A stretch of DNA of 64,000 nucleotides from Leptolyngbyaceae cyanobacterium JSC-12 (GTDB lineage: Bacteria; Cyanobacteriota; Cyanobacteriia; Leptolyngbyales; Leptolyngbyaceae), in the NCBI GenBank assembly GCA_000309945.1, contig CM001633.1, positions 3,498,199 through 3,562,198 on the forward strand, given 5' to 3'. A program made the position numbers and the translations under genes. Of the stretch, positions 1-9,225 are shown piece after piece. The notes under the pieces were generated by a model. The model saw only the letters and a list, made by a program, of their open reading frames with translations. It did not search any database and was not told where the DNA came from. The stretch's first letter is position 1. Each line of letters begins with the position of its first letter.

Positions 1-774
1 GGGGTATCGGGGCTTATGCTGTTGTTTAGCTTAGACGGCAAAATTAGCCGCTCTGATGGCATTATTTTGTTTATTGGTGGCGTAATTTACACCCTTTTCT
101 TGATTTACCAGAGTCGTCAGGAACAAAATCAGGCAATTCAGGAGGAATACGCTAAATATGGCGAGATCAATCAAACGCACACCTGGCAAAAGTGGGTTAT
201 CAACCTGATTTTCATTGCAGCAGGGCTGGTGTTGCTGGTGTTGGGGTCTCGCTTTTTAGTTGACAGTTCAATCACCATTGCACGAGCTATCGGCGTTAGT
301 GAACTGGTGATTGGGTTAACCATTGTGGCAGCCGGAACTTCGTTACCTGAACTCGCCACTTCACTGATTGCTAGCATTCGGGGCGAACGTGATATTGCAG
401 TTGGCAATGTAGTCGGCAGCAACATTTTCAATATTCTGGCAGTGTTGGGCTTGTCGGCAGCCGTTTCACCCAACGGGATCACCGTATTGCAGGCAGCATT
501 GCGATTTGATATCCCAGTCATGCTTTCAGTTTCAATAGCCTGCCTACCTATCTTCTTCACTGGCAACCTGATCACCCGTTGGGAAGGCTTTGTTTTCACT
601 GCATACTACTGTATTTATACTCTCTACTTGCTTCTATCATCTGCGCAGCATAGTAGTTTACCTGCATTCAGCACAGTACTCATGTTCTTTATTTTGCCAA
701 TTACTATTATCACCTTAGTAGTCATTACATTGAGAGAACTGCGCGATCGCCGGAAACGACGTGGAGAGCTTTAA
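1..774 (+). CDS. Calcium/sodium (cation) antiporter, CaCA family, C-terminal part
   Basis: The reading frame is open to the left edge, so the gene starts upstream and about 257 C-terminal residues are present. It is an inner-membrane Ca2+/H+ or Na+ exchanger of the YrbG type. The second alpha-repeat is clear: GTSLPELATSLIAS followed by GNVVGSNIFN, which supplies the ion-coordinating acidic and asparagine residues. Hydrophobic segments lie on both sides and an Arg-rich cytoplasmic tail (RELRDRRKRR) ends the protein. The first alpha-repeat must lie outside the window. Substrate specificity cannot be read from this half. The gene converges on psaF-psaJ across a bidirectional terminator-like hairpin. 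Confidence 0.88.
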   Translation, partial: GVSGLMLLFSLDGKISRSDGIILFIGGVIYTLFLIYQSRQEQNQAIQEEYAKYGEINQTHTWQKWVINLIFIAAGLVLLVLGSRFLVDSSITIARAIGVSELVIGLTIVAAGTSLPELATSLIASIRGERDIAVGNVVGSNIFNILAVLGLSAAVSPNGITVLQAALRFDIPVMLSVSIACLPIFFTGNLITRWEGFVFTAYYCIYTLYLLLSSAQHSSLPAFSTVLMFFILPITIITLVVITLRELRDRRKRRGEL

Positions 775-835
775 GCAAGCCATTCAAGGACATAGTATGG
801 TACTCGTCGCGTGGCTTCATCCGCGTGACTCCATC

Positions 836-870
836 AAAAAAGCCCCCAGCGAAGCAACTGAGAGCTTTTT
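836..870. terminator. Bidirectional terminator-like hairpin between antiporter and psaJ
   Basis: AAAAAAGC on the left pairs with GAGAGCTTTTT on the right. The A and T runs give a U-tract after the stem on either strand. It lies between two convergent genes. The loop is long, so stability is moderate. Confidence 0.5.
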
Positions 871-889
871 CCAAATTTACAGTTGAGTT

Positions 890-1021
890 TTACTTAACCA
901 ACGGGTGGAAAAGGAGGTCAGGGAAAAACCGATTGAACTCAATCAAAATTCCCGCTGTGATGGTTAGCCAGATGGCAGCAATCACTGGAGCGGTAGAAAG
1001 ATATTTCATGAAATATTGCAT
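890..1021 (-). CDS. psaJ: Photosystem I reaction centre subunit IX (PsaJ)
   Basis: This 43-residue gene is read from the bases (start codon complement at 1019-1021, stop at 890-892). The product begins [18 protein letters not shown] and continues with one hydrophobic helix ([10 protein letters not shown]), then the conserved [13 protein letters not shown] tail, which is diagnostic of PsaJ. PsaJ is a single-span thylakoid subunit that packs against PsaF at the PSI periphery. The start at 1021 is preferred over the in-frame ATG at 1009 because a GGAG-like site precedes it. It lies 38 nt after psaF in the usual psaF-psaJ order, so co-transcription is expected. Confidence 0.93.
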   Translation of the reverse strand: MQYFMKYLSTAPVIAAIWLTITAGILIEFNRFFPDLLFHPLVK

Positions 1022-1059
1022 GGTGAATTCTCCCAAACAAGACAAACAACAAAAAGCAA

Positions 1060-1545
1060 TTAGCGAGGAGAGATGGGAATCTCAGTATCTTTCGCGGTCA
1101 ACTCGCCTGTAGTCAACTCTTTCAGAGCTAACAGAGGCCAGCTGAACCCAGACAAAGAACATTTCAATGCTAGAGGTACATCGATAATGATTTCTTTCTC
1201 TTCGGCAGAACCGCTTTTCTTCGCTGCCTGGATGTAAGAGCGTCCAGCCCACCCGATCCAACCTGCAATGTAGAGGAAGAGGATACTGGGAATGAGGAAT
1301 TCACCCGCGTGATTCAGGCTACCATCCACAATCAGGTGGGGTAAGCCATCTTCACCGCACAACAAACCAGATTTGGCATAGAACTCGTAGCGCTGAGGAG
1401 CCGTTGAGCTAGTAGAAGATTTTGCCCGTTGAGCAAAGGCAGCACTTTCACTGCAGGGGGTCAGGTTAAATGCCTCAGCAGACTGGTCTGGGGCAAATCC
1501 AAACCAGAGGGTAACGGCAAGAATGAGAGCAAACAATCGTCGCAT
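1060..1545 (-). CDS. psaF: Photosystem I subunit III precursor (PsaF)
   Basis: The 161-residue precursor is the plastocyanin/cytochrome c6-docking subunit of PSI. It starts [15 protein letters not shown], a lumen-targeting signal peptide with likely cleavage after AEA, then [15 protein letters not shown] and [15 protein letters not shown], both family hallmarks. A membrane helix follows ([21 protein letters not shown]). An upstream in-frame extension to 1638 is rejected because the signal peptide begins at 1545 with AAGGG nine bases upstream. It is transcribed divergently from tsaD and leads into psaJ. Cyanobacterial PsaF lacks the Lys-rich plastocyanin-binding extension of plants, and none is seen here. 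Confidence 0.95.
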   Translation of the reverse strand: MRRLFALILAVTLWFGFAPDQSAEAFNLTPCSESAAFAQRAKSSTSSTAPQRYEFYAKSGLLCGEDGLPHLIVDGSLNHAGEFLIPSILFLYIAGWIGWAGRSYIQAAKKSGSAEEKEIIIDVPLALKCSLSGFSWPLLALKELTTGELTAKDTEIPISPR

Positions 1546-1711
1546 GGAATTGTTTCCCTTCGTTTCAAGAATGATGTCTGTTTTACAAATAAAGAGCGGA
1601 CATTTTTGGAATGCCAGGTTCGCTAAACTATTTAGCATTAAGCATTTGAGCTAGTCCATTCAGAATCTAAGCTCAGAAGGCAGCTCATTATCTTCATGAA
1701 GTTACCAGCAA

Positions 1712-2800
1712 ATGGCAACCATTTTGGCAATTGAAACAAGTTGTGACGAAACCGCGGTAGCAATTGTAAACAATCGTGAAATTCTGAGTAGCATTGTTTC
1801 ATCCCAGATTGCAACCCATTGTCTTTACGGTGGAGTAGTACCAGAGGTGGCATCTCGTAAGCACGTAGAAATGCTGAATCCAGCGATTGCTCAAGCTCTG
1901 GAGAACGCCAACCTTACCTGGTCAAGCATTGATGCCATTGCTGCAACCTGTGCCCCTGGCTTAGTAGGAGCTTTGCTGGTAGGCTTAACCACCGCAAAAA
2001 CTCTGGCGATTTTGCATCAAAAGCCTTTTCTGGGGGTGCACCATTTGGAAGGGCACATTTATGCCTCTTACCTAAGCGAACCCAGTCTGGAGCCTCCCTT
2101 TATCTGCCTTTTAGTTTCAGGGGGACATACCAGTTTGATTTATGTCAAAGATTGTGGGCATTACGAAGTGTTGGGACAAACTCGCGATGATGCAGCAGGA
2201 GAAGCGTTTGACAAAGTAGCTCGGCTGATGAACCTGGGCTACCCTGGTGGTCCCATCATCGACAAACTGGCGAAACTGGGTAATCCTCAAGCTTTTGCGT
2301 TGCCTGAAGGTCAAGTCTCCCTTCCAGAAGGGGGGTTTCACCGCTACGATTCCAGCTTTAGCGGCTTGAAGACAGCCGTTCTGCGTCTGACCCAAAAGCT
2401 ACAACAGGAGTCACCAAATCTGCCTGTCAATGATCTAGCAGCAAGCTTCCAGGAAACAGTGGCAAAAGCCTTGACTAAACGAGCGATCGCTTGCGCCTTG
2501 GACTATGGGCTTAACACAATCGCCGTGGGAGGTGGGGTTGCGGCTAACAGTGGCTTACGACACCATCTGCAAGCAGCGGGAACGAAACACAATTTGCGCG
2601 TACTGTTTCCGCCACTCAAATTCTGCACTGACAATGCTGCAATGATTGCCTGCGCTGCCGCTGACCATTTCAACCGTGGGCACACCTCCCCTTTATCACT
2701 GGGTGCTCAATCGCGAATGCTGATTTCAGACGTGATGCAGCTTTACCAATCAGGAGAAGGCGGCTTTACGATTAAAGCCTGTCCATGTCCAAGTCCATAG
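1712..2800 (+). CDS. tsaD: tRNA N6-adenosine threonylcarbamoyltransferase TsaD
   Basis: TsaD transfers the threonylcarbamoyl group from TC-AMP to A37 of ANN-decoding tRNAs (t6A), working with TsaB and TsaE. The 362-residue product starts [19 protein letters not shown], the ASKHA phosphate-1 signature. It has the metal-binding pair H111 and H115 in VHHLEGH, GGHTSL in the middle, and [10 protein letters not shown] near the C-terminus. Length is slightly above the usual 340-350, with a non-conserved tail. It is divergent from psaF; tsaB and tsaE are not in the window. Confidence 0.95.
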   Translation: MATILAIETSCDETAVAIVNNREILSSIVSSQIATHCLYGGVVPEVASRKHVEMLNPAIAQALENANLTWSSIDAIAATCAPGLVGALLVGLTTAKTLAILHQKPFLGVHHLEGHIYASYLSEPSLEPPFICLLVSGGHTSLIYVKDCGHYEVLGQTRDDAAGEAFDKVARLMNLGYPGGPIIDKLAKLGNPQAFALPEGQVSLPEGGFHRYDSSFSGLKTAVLRLTQKLQQESPNLPVNDLAASFQETVAKALTKRAIACALDYGLNTIAVGGGVAANSGLRHHLQAAGTKHNLRVLFPPLKFCTDNAAMIACAAADHFNRGHTSPLSLGAQSRMLISDVMQLYQSGEGGFTIKACPCPSP

Positions 2801-2823
2801 TTTTTCCTCAGAGGAATCTTCAG

Positions 2824-2841
2824 TTTCCGAGTTGGACGTGG
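2824..2841. repeat. 18-bp dispersed repeat, copy 1
   Basis: TTTCCGAGTTGGACGTGG is identical to 24227-24244. The flanks are partly alike (AGAG... on the left). It lies in the short gap after tsaD. Confidence 0.6.
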
Positions 2842-2874
2842 TTGAAAACTCGATGCTAACTCAGCACTCCTCGT

Positions 2875-3735
2875 TTAACTATGGCTAGCGAGAATCGTTT
2901 GAATAGTTTCGGCAACAACTTCTGGTTGCTCAATCATTGCCAGGTGCCCGCAGTTGGGGATTTCAAATACATTGTCACCACATTCCCCAAATAGCCAATG
3001 AAAACTAGCGAGATACCTGACATACTGTGGCTCCATTATAAAATCCTGGGTTCCGGCAATGAAATACACAGGCTGTTCTAATTTAGAGACAATTTGGGGC
3101 AAGCGATGCACTTCTGTCTCAGTGGTTGACTCTAGTAAAGCACCTAACGCTGCATCAGGATGAGCCGTGACAAAATCAACCAAACGTTGCCGTGCCCACT
3201 GGCGAGAGAGCGATCGCGCTGTTCCTGAGCGCATAAACGCCAATTCCAAAAACGGCACCTGAGACAACCACCTGGGACGTAACTTCACAATCTGCCGTCC
3301 TGCCGCCCGAAATCGCTCAAATTCTTCTTTCAAATAAATTCCTCCCCCAGCATTGATGCAAATCACACCCTTCACTTGCTCTGGTAGTTGATATGCGCCC
3401 CAAATCGCAATACTACCGCCAAGCGAGTGCCCCACCAGCCAGACATCAGTCAAGTTCAACTGCTCAATCATATGAGCAAGATCTTTGGCGTAAGATGCCA
3501 GACTATAACTCGACAATGGCACAACCTCATCAATTACCTGTGGCAGGCAAGAATTGCCAAAGCCTCGTAAATCGTAAGCAAGACACTGGTAAGCTGCCGA
3601 CAATCGCTCAATCAGCAGACGCCAGTAGTGGCGACTCAGCAGCCACCCATGAATAAACACCAGGGTTTGACATGATGGGTTAGGAGGCGTTAGCTCATAG
3701 ACATGAGGAACCCCCCTGAGAACAATGGTCTGCAT
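2875..3735 (-). CDS. Alpha/beta hydrolase fold protein
   Basis: This 286-residue single-domain alpha/beta hydrolase has the HG oxyanion motif (FIHGW, 28-32), a nucleophile elbow VGHSLGG with Ser104, the acid Asp231 in AGTQDFIMEP, and His264 in NCGHLAMIEQP, so the catalytic triad is complete. No signal peptide is seen, so it is probably cytoplasmic. The substrate cannot be deduced: the family includes esterases, haloperoxidase-like enzymes and lactonases. It converges with tsaD and lies 24 nt downstream of the ACT-domain gene on the same strand, so the two may be one transcript. Confidence 0.85.
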   Translation of the reverse strand: MQTIVLRGVPHVYELTPPNPSCQTLVFIHGWLLSRHYWRLLIERLSAAYQCLAYDLRGFGNSCLPQVIDEVVPLSSYSLASYAKDLAHMIEQLNLTDVWLVGHSLGGSIAIWGAYQLPEQVKGVICINAGGGIYLKEEFERFRAAGRQIVKLRPRWLSQVPFLELAFMRSGTARSLSRQWARQRLVDFVTAHPDAALGALLESTTETEVHRLPQIVSKLEQPVYFIAGTQDFIMEPQYVRYLASFHWLFGECGDNVFEIPNCGHLAMIEQPEVVAETIQTILASHS

Positions 3736-3759
3736 TCCACAATGCTATCAGGAGAAGGA

Positions 3760-4485
3760 CTAGAACCGTCTCCCAAGCAAGCGCTGCTTCATGCCTTCCG
3801 CAATTTTTTGCCCTAAGTATTCCGGGATGATACTTTCATTTGGTCCCAGCAAGTATAGAATCAACCGGGTGCGCCCCCGCCAAACCAGCAAGTTCGCATT
3901 CACAACCATCAAATCTTCTTGCCAGATGGCGTACATTACTTTATAAAACAGCCCTGGTTGGTTGTCTGCTTCAATTAGCAGTGCTGGCAGATGAAATACC
4001 GGGTCTACATAAAATTCGGTTTCAACCTGCTCTAACCCAGCATCCAGGTTAAACTCGACTGCCAACATTTCTTCTACTTCAAACCGTCCTGCCAAGGCTT
4101 CTCGGATAGCACGGCAAACATTTTCAGCCGTTTTTTCAGTTAAGGCTTTGCCACTACGAGACACGATTAGCTTGATAAATACCAGCATAGGTGGGTAAAT
4201 TTGCCCGTAGAGGCTGAGGCTGTGAATAGTCAATCCATACGCCGCCAATACCCCAAAGATATCACTTAAGAGAAACGATTGATTTCGGTAAGCAAAGTGA
4301 AGCGCACTTTTGCTGCCTTCAGGTTTTAGCTCGATAACAGCCTGCTTGGTTTTGTATAGATGATATGCCAGCCTCAAATTTTGAAGCTGAATTTCGCTGC
4401 TGACAAATTGCTCATAAAATTGCGGAAACGCCCGGTTGAAGCGCTTCAAAAGCTCTAGTGTTGATGACTTTAAGCCTAAAGCCAT
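3760..4485 (-). CDS. ACT-domain protein (GlnD C-terminus-like), function unknown
   Basis: The 241-residue protein has two ACT-like segments, roughly residues 60-140 (FLLSDIFGVLAAYGLTIHSLSLYG) and 166-216 (ALLIEADNQPGLFYKVMYAIWQEDLMVVNANL). The spacing resembles the paired ACT domains of GlnD-type uridylyltransferases, but no nucleotidyltransferase or HD domain is present. ACT pairs usually bind amino acids. The N-terminal 60 residues are predicted helical. It heads a possible two-gene unit with the downstream hydrolase. It is probably a stand-alone sensor or regulator; its ligand is unknown. Confidence 0.7.
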   Translation of the reverse strand: MALGLKSSTLELLKRFNRAFPQFYEQFVSSEIQLQNLRLAYHLYKTKQAVIELKPEGSKSALHFAYRNQSFLLSDIFGVLAAYGLTIHSLSLYGQIYPPMLVFIKLIVSRSGKALTEKTAENVCRAIREALAGRFEVEEMLAVEFNLDAGLEQVETEFYVDPVFHLPALLIEADNQPGLFYKVMYAIWQEDLMVVNANLLVWRGRTRLILYLLGPNESIIPEYLGQKIAEGMKQRLLGRRF

Positions 4486-4746
4486 AATTCAGGATAAACG
4501 GGGATGCGGTTGGGCAAGTCTTTTGAATGCGGTGATTCAAGCTCTGAAACTTAGAGAAATCTTCTAAGAAACTTAACCTTAACTGAATATAGTCTTCTTT
4601 TCTACGTCTTAGCTATCGACTTATGGCTCGACTGTGATTGAGTGGTGAATCCATTATGGATGGTTCCGCAGCAGAAGGAACATTTTAGGAGAAAATAGAA
4701 GGTGCATTGGGGAGAAGAGGATGGGGGCTATACTAATAGCTACTGA

Positions 4747-5298
<552 letters not shown>

Positions 5299-5532
5299 TG
5301 TTGGTCAAGCTGTCCTGCTTCTTGCACCCACTGCTTCACCGTTCCATTAATTGGGCTTGAGCTTCGGCATCTAATCCTGGAAGATTCTGAATTGCCCAAT
5401 CGCGCGATCGCACGATTTCCTTTTTCTGATTCTAATGAGATTTCATGAGAGCATCCGCATATTTAGATTCATCCATCTTAACGGGACTACTCACCCACTC
5501 ACGAAGGAGGTATACTAGATCAAGTAACGTTA

Positions 5533-5606
5533 CGGGATGTAGCGCAGCTTGGTAGCGCGCCTGCTTTGGGAGCAGGATGCCGCAGGTTCAAATCCTGTCA
5601 TCCCGA
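5533..5606 (+). tRNA. tRNA-Pro (UGG)
   Basis: The cloverleaf is complete: acceptor CGGGATG pairs with CATCCCG, D arm GCGC, anticodon stem CCTGC/GCAGG around TTTGGGA (anticodon TGG), T arm GCAGG-TTCAAAT-CCTGT. The discriminator is A and CCA is not encoded. Confidence 0.96.
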
Positions 5607-5912
5607 TTGATCTTAAGATAGAGGACTGCTTCGGTTCAGTGTCTCTACTTAACTGGCATACAGGCTTGTTGAACGTCACTTGTTGAACATAAGTTTGTCT
5701 TAGAACAAGATTGAATGAGGTTTAGCCTGGAATAGAAAGATATTCGATCACGAAACCGCTTCTATCGTAAGCAGCTTTAACAAAACTATTTTCTTATTCC
5801 AGAATCAAAAAATCACTGAACCACAGGGAACCACAAACGTAGAATATCCAAGCACTTATTAAAAGGAAGGTGTCGTGAAGATTTCAAGCAAAAATGCCTG
5901 ATTCCTGTGAAG
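5607..5912. other. Noncoding stretch after tRNA-Pro
   Basis: No supported gene. A weak hairpin at 5619-5647 (TAGAGGACTG against CAGTGTCTCTA) directly follows the tRNA and could mark its 3' end, but no T-run follows. Confidence 0.4.
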
Positions 5913-6278
5913 TTAAGTAGTAACTGTTGCAGACTCAGCAACTAAGGTGTTGTGAGTTCCAAGCCCATCATTCAATTGTTCAAGCCTTTGTTCGTGATCA
6001 GCATCAAAGGATGAAATAACAGCGTCTTCAACCCGTAAGCGATCGCACGGAATCGTATCTGCCAAAATTGCACTTGCCATCATGCCGCAATGAATTTCCA
6101 GCAATGCATCTGAAACTGCTTCAAAGATAAGGCGTTGTCCTGGAAATACGACACGTTCAAAATACCAATTCGGGATGTTTGTGATTCGAGCAATCTGAAT
6201 CCGACTCGTTGCGTTCACATAGCAGCAAACTATCTGGTTTTTGCTGCTAGAAGGTAGGGGATCAAAAATTTGAGCCAT
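5913..6278 (-). CDS. DUF1830 family protein
   Basis: A 121-residue protein of a cyanobacteria-restricted family of unknown function. The core CCYVNATSRIQIARITNIPNWYFERVVFPGQRLIFEA is strongly family-like. The start at 6278 (MAQIFDPLPSS) is chosen because upstream in-frame codons (ATG at 6326, TTG at 6362) give residues unlike the family and no ribosome site is clear. No signal peptide or membrane span is seen. It is divergent from the radical SAM gene. Confidence 0.75.
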   Translation of the reverse strand: MAQIFDPLPSSSKNQIVCCYVNATSRIQIARITNIPNWYFERVVFPGQRLIFEAVSDALLEIHCGMMASAILADTIPCDRLRVEDAVISSFDADHEQRLEQLNDGLGTHNTLVAESATVTT

Positions 6279-6642
6279 GTTGGGTAGATTAGTAAATTGG
6301 TCTGCGAGATATATCGACCCTAACATTGGGTGATCCCCTATGGCTGTAAATCCGATTACCAACCATCTCTATATTTGATTTTTTGTAAGGATTTGTACTT
6401 AAAACTACATATTCAATCCAAAAACCGCGAAAATGCAGTGCCAGAGATGATCGCGGTGAGCCTTATGTCAATAGTTAGAGGCATTTAACTTTATTATGCG
6501 TGAGTGCCAACCCAAAGGATGCTTACTTATCCTTGCCGCAATCTGATCTGTCCAATCCTTCTCCAACCTATCCATCTATTGGAGGGCAGTGGTATCGTAA
6601 AGTTGTGTGACATATTTTCAGATTTTGCAACGCTCCAGCATT
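6279..6642. other. Divergent intergenic region
   Basis: Holds the promoters of the DUF1830 gene (left) and the radical SAM gene (right). I see no convincing operator, repeat or RNA element in it. Confidence 0.35.
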
Positions 6643-8214
6643 ATGGATAGCCGCATCCTTTACGTCCGCCTTCCCTGCAACCCAATTTTTCCGATTGGGG
6701 TTGTCTACCTGGCGGATCACGTCCACAAGGTTTTTCCTCACATCGACCAACGGATCTTCGATCTAGGTGCAGTTCCTCCTCTGGATTATGCTTCTGCTCT
6801 CGATGCCTGTATTGATGAATTTCGCCCTACGTTACTAGTTTTTTCCTGGCGTGACATTCAAATCTATGCACCTGTGGGTGGACGCGGCGGTAACCCACTG
6901 CAGTATACGTTTGAGTTTTTCTATTCGCTAAACCTTTTCTTGAAGTTGCGCGGAGCACTGGGGTTAGTCCGCATTGCCACTGGATACTATGGGGAATTAT
7001 GGCGGAATTTAGGCTTAATTAAGCGAGGCACTAAACGCGCCCAACGCTATGTTCCGCAGGCTCGAGTTATCGTGGGTGGGGGAGCTGTTAGTGTGTTCTA
7101 CGAGCAACTGAGCAAGAGCTTGCCGAAGGGAGCAATTGTTTCTGTAGGCGAAGGTGAGGTACTGCTGGAACGGGTGCTCCGAGGAGAAAGCCTCAAGAAC
7201 GAGCGTTGCTACATTGTGGGTGAGACGAAGCCTCGCGATCGCCTGATTCATGAACCCCCTGCCTCAATTGAAAAAACTGCTTGCAACTACGATTACATCG
7301 AGTCCATCTGGAAAGAATTTGAATACTACTTTCAGACTCAGGATTTTTATATCGGTGTACAAACTAAGCGCGGCTGTCCTCATAATTGCTGCTACTGCGT
7401 CTACACCGTGATTGAGGGTAAGCAGGTGCGGATTAATCCGGCCGATGAAATCGTGGCAGAGATGCGCCAGTTGTATGATCGCGGCATTCGCAATTTCTGG
7501 TTCACCGATGCCCAATTCATTCCTGCCCGCAAGTATATGGATGATGTAGTTGAACTACTTCAGAAAATTGTGGACTCCGGCATGACAGATATTCACTGGG
7601 CAGCCTACATCCGTGCCGATAACCTCAATCCTCAGATCTGCGATTTGATGGTTAAAACTGGCATGAACTACTTCGAGATTGGGATCACCAGTGGGTCTCA
7701 AGAGTTGGTCCGCAAAATGCGGATGGGCTACAACCTCCGTACTGTGCTGGAAAATTGCCGGATGCTGAAAGCTGCTGGCTTCAATGATTTGGTATCAGTG
7801 AACTATTCATTTAACGTCATTGACGAAACCTACGACACTATTCGTCAAACCATTGCCTACCATCGCGAATTAGAGCGCATCTTTGGGGCAGATAAAGTAG
7901 AACCCGCCATCTTCTTTATTGGACTGCAACCCCACACTCACCTGGAAGAGTACGCTTTTAAGAACGATATTCTCCATCCTAGCTACGACCCAATGAACAT
8001 CAAACCCTGGACAGTGCGTAAGTTGCTATGGAATCCAGAACCCCTTGGGTCATTTTTTGGAGAAGTCTGTTTACAAGCTTGGCAACGCAATCCCAATGAC
8101 TTTGGGCGCGAAGTCATGCGTATTCTGGAAGAACGGTTGGGATGTGCTCCGCTAGAAGACGCATTATCGGCTCCTATCGAAGCCCAAACCCAAAAGTTGC
8201 TGGTGCTCGCCTAG
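6643..8214 (+). CDS. B12-binding-type radical SAM protein
   Basis: The 523-residue protein has an N-terminal Rossmann-like region (about 1-185, with RVIVGGGAVSVF and VSVGEGE) as in cobalamin-binding radical SAM proteins. The radical SAM core follows, with the [4Fe-4S] motif CPHNCCYC (C245, C249, C252), then HWAAYIRADNL and MNYFEIGITSGSQELVRKM, typical of the SAM-binding half. A DxHxxG cobalamin motif is not evident, so B12 binding is unproven. I recall close cyanobacterial relatives being labelled as a PSII high-light-acclimation radical SAM protein; this is memory, not sequence proof. The start at 6643 is preferred over the upstream GTG at 6607. A strong terminator follows. Confidence 0.82.
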   Translation: MDSRILYVRLPCNPIFPIGVVYLADHVHKVFPHIDQRIFDLGAVPPLDYASALDACIDEFRPTLLVFSWRDIQIYAPVGGRGGNPLQYTFEFFYSLNLFLKLRGALGLVRIATGYYGELWRNLGLIKRGTKRAQRYVPQARVIVGGGAVSVFYEQLSKSLPKGAIVSVGEGEVLLERVLRGESLKNERCYIVGETKPRDRLIHEPPASIEKTACNYDYIESIWKEFEYYFQTQDFYIGVQTKRGCPHNCCYCVYTVIEGKQVRINPADEIVAEMRQLYDRGIRNFWFTDAQFIPARKYMDDVVELLQKIVDSGMTDIHWAAYIRADNLNPQICDLMVKTGMNYFEIGITSGSQELVRKMRMGYNLRTVLENCRMLKAAGFNDLVSVNYSFNVIDETYDTIRQTIAYHRELERIFGADKVEPAIFFIGLQPHTHLEEYAFKNDILHPSYDPMNIKPWTVRKLLWNPEPLGSFFGEVCLQAWQRNPNDFGREVMRILEERLGCAPLEDALSAPIEAQTQKLLVLA

Positions 8215-8263
8215 TATTTTGATCTTCCTGAAATTTGGATGCGGGTGAGTGAATCTATGGGTG

Positions 8264-8291
8264 AAAGCGATCGCGTCACGCGATCGCTTTT
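8264..8291 (+). terminator. Intrinsic terminator built on HIP1
   Basis: AAAGCGATCGCG (8264-8275), loop TCA, and CGCGATCGCTTT (8279-8290) form a perfect 12-bp stem followed by a T-rich stretch. Both arms contain the HIP1 octamer. It ends the radical SAM transcript. Confidence 0.85.
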
Positions 8292-8333
8292 GTTTTTGAC
8301 GCCCCCACCTACTTAACTCTGAACAAAGGACAT

Positions 8334-9128
8334 ATGGGTACCATCCAAATCTTGCGTGATTTCTACTCGCCTCTAGAGAAAATTAACCGCACTATTCGCA
8401 TCTATACTCCTGATGCTTACCATTCCGATCCCAACCAGCGGTTTCCAGTTCTGTATATGTTCGATGGTCAGAATATTTTTGCCCACCCAGAGTCTGCCAA
8501 ATATGACACCTGGTGTGCTAACTGGACTATGGATACACTGGCATACGAAGGTAGCATTCCACCCTGGATTATTGTGGGAATCGACCATACTCGCGATCGC
8601 TTCAGCGAATACTCCCCCTGGATTGGGGGACAGGCAAACCATACTGCCAAATTTCTGGTCGAAACCCTCAAACCTTACATCGATAAAACCTATCGCACCC
8701 GCCCCGAACAACCCTGGACTGGGGTAATGGGAGCCAGTATGGGCGGACTGATTACTCTCTACATCGGCAGAACCTATCCCCAACTTTTTGGACGCATCGG
8801 CAGTCTCTCCGCCACCTTAATGTGGGGTAAAGGTCTATTTGGCAAGGGGCAAATGTTTGGACTGTGGGACAAAAAATTGGATTACTGGTCAAAAATTTAT
8901 GTTTACGTGGGCAGCGGCGAAAAGTATTCCTTCAACGGCGTTTGGCTAGACTATCCCCCCATCAATCGAGATTTCTACGAGCATCTAAAGAAACTGGGCT
9001 ATCAAGACTATGAGTTGCGCTTTGAATTGGCAGATGGCGAAATTCATCATGAAACTGGATGGCAGCGGCAACTACCGGATATCATGCGCTGGTTACTAGA
9101 AGATGTAAAAAGTGGGGAGTGGGAGTAA
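8334..9128 (+). CDS. Esterase-D-like alpha/beta hydrolase
   Basis: The 264-residue protein belongs to the putative-esterase family (Fes/esterase D/antigen 85-like fold). Evidence: VLYMFDGQNIF near residue 40, WIIVGIDHTRDRFSEYSPW around 78-96, and the nucleophile elbow GASMGG with Ser135. A C-terminal histidine is present in GEIHHETGW. There is no signal peptide. The substrate is unknown. The last residues (SGEWE) and the stop are encoded by the start of a purine-rich repeat (see 9111-9214), so the native C-terminus has probably been altered. Confidence 0.8.
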   Translation: MGTIQILRDFYSPLEKINRTIRIYTPDAYHSDPNQRFPVLYMFDGQNIFAHPESAKYDTWCANWTMDTLAYEGSIPPWIIVGIDHTRDRFSEYSPWIGGQANHTAKFLVETLKPYIDKTYRTRPEQPWTGVMGASMGGLITLYIGRTYPQLFGRIGSLSATLMWGKGLFGKGQMFGLWDKKLDYWSKIYVYVGSGEKYSFNGVWLDYPPINRDFYEHLKKLGYQDYELRFELADGEIHHETGWQRQLPDIMRWLLEDVKSGEWE

Positions 9129-9214
9129 GGAGTAGGGAAATCAGGAGATGAATGGAGCAGGAGTCAAAAGCCAGAAAGAACTTCTAGCTCCCAAACTCTA
9201 TCCCCTAGCCTCCA
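9111..9214. repeat. Purine-rich dispersed repeat with pyrimidine-rich right arm
   Basis: The left part (AGTGGGGAGTGGGAGTAAGG) is G/A-rich and the right part (CTAGCTCCCAAACTC then TATCCCC) is its rough complement, with a mixed centre. The same class is seen at 26254-26385 and 60588-60725. It supplies the end of the esterase gene. Confidence 0.55.
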
Positions 9215-9225
9215 TTAGAATTCAG

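Noticed and set aside
825-1112. Plus-strand open frame of 95 codons overlapping psaJ
   Set aside because: It is antisense to psaJ and the end of psaF, which are supported by clear family sequence.
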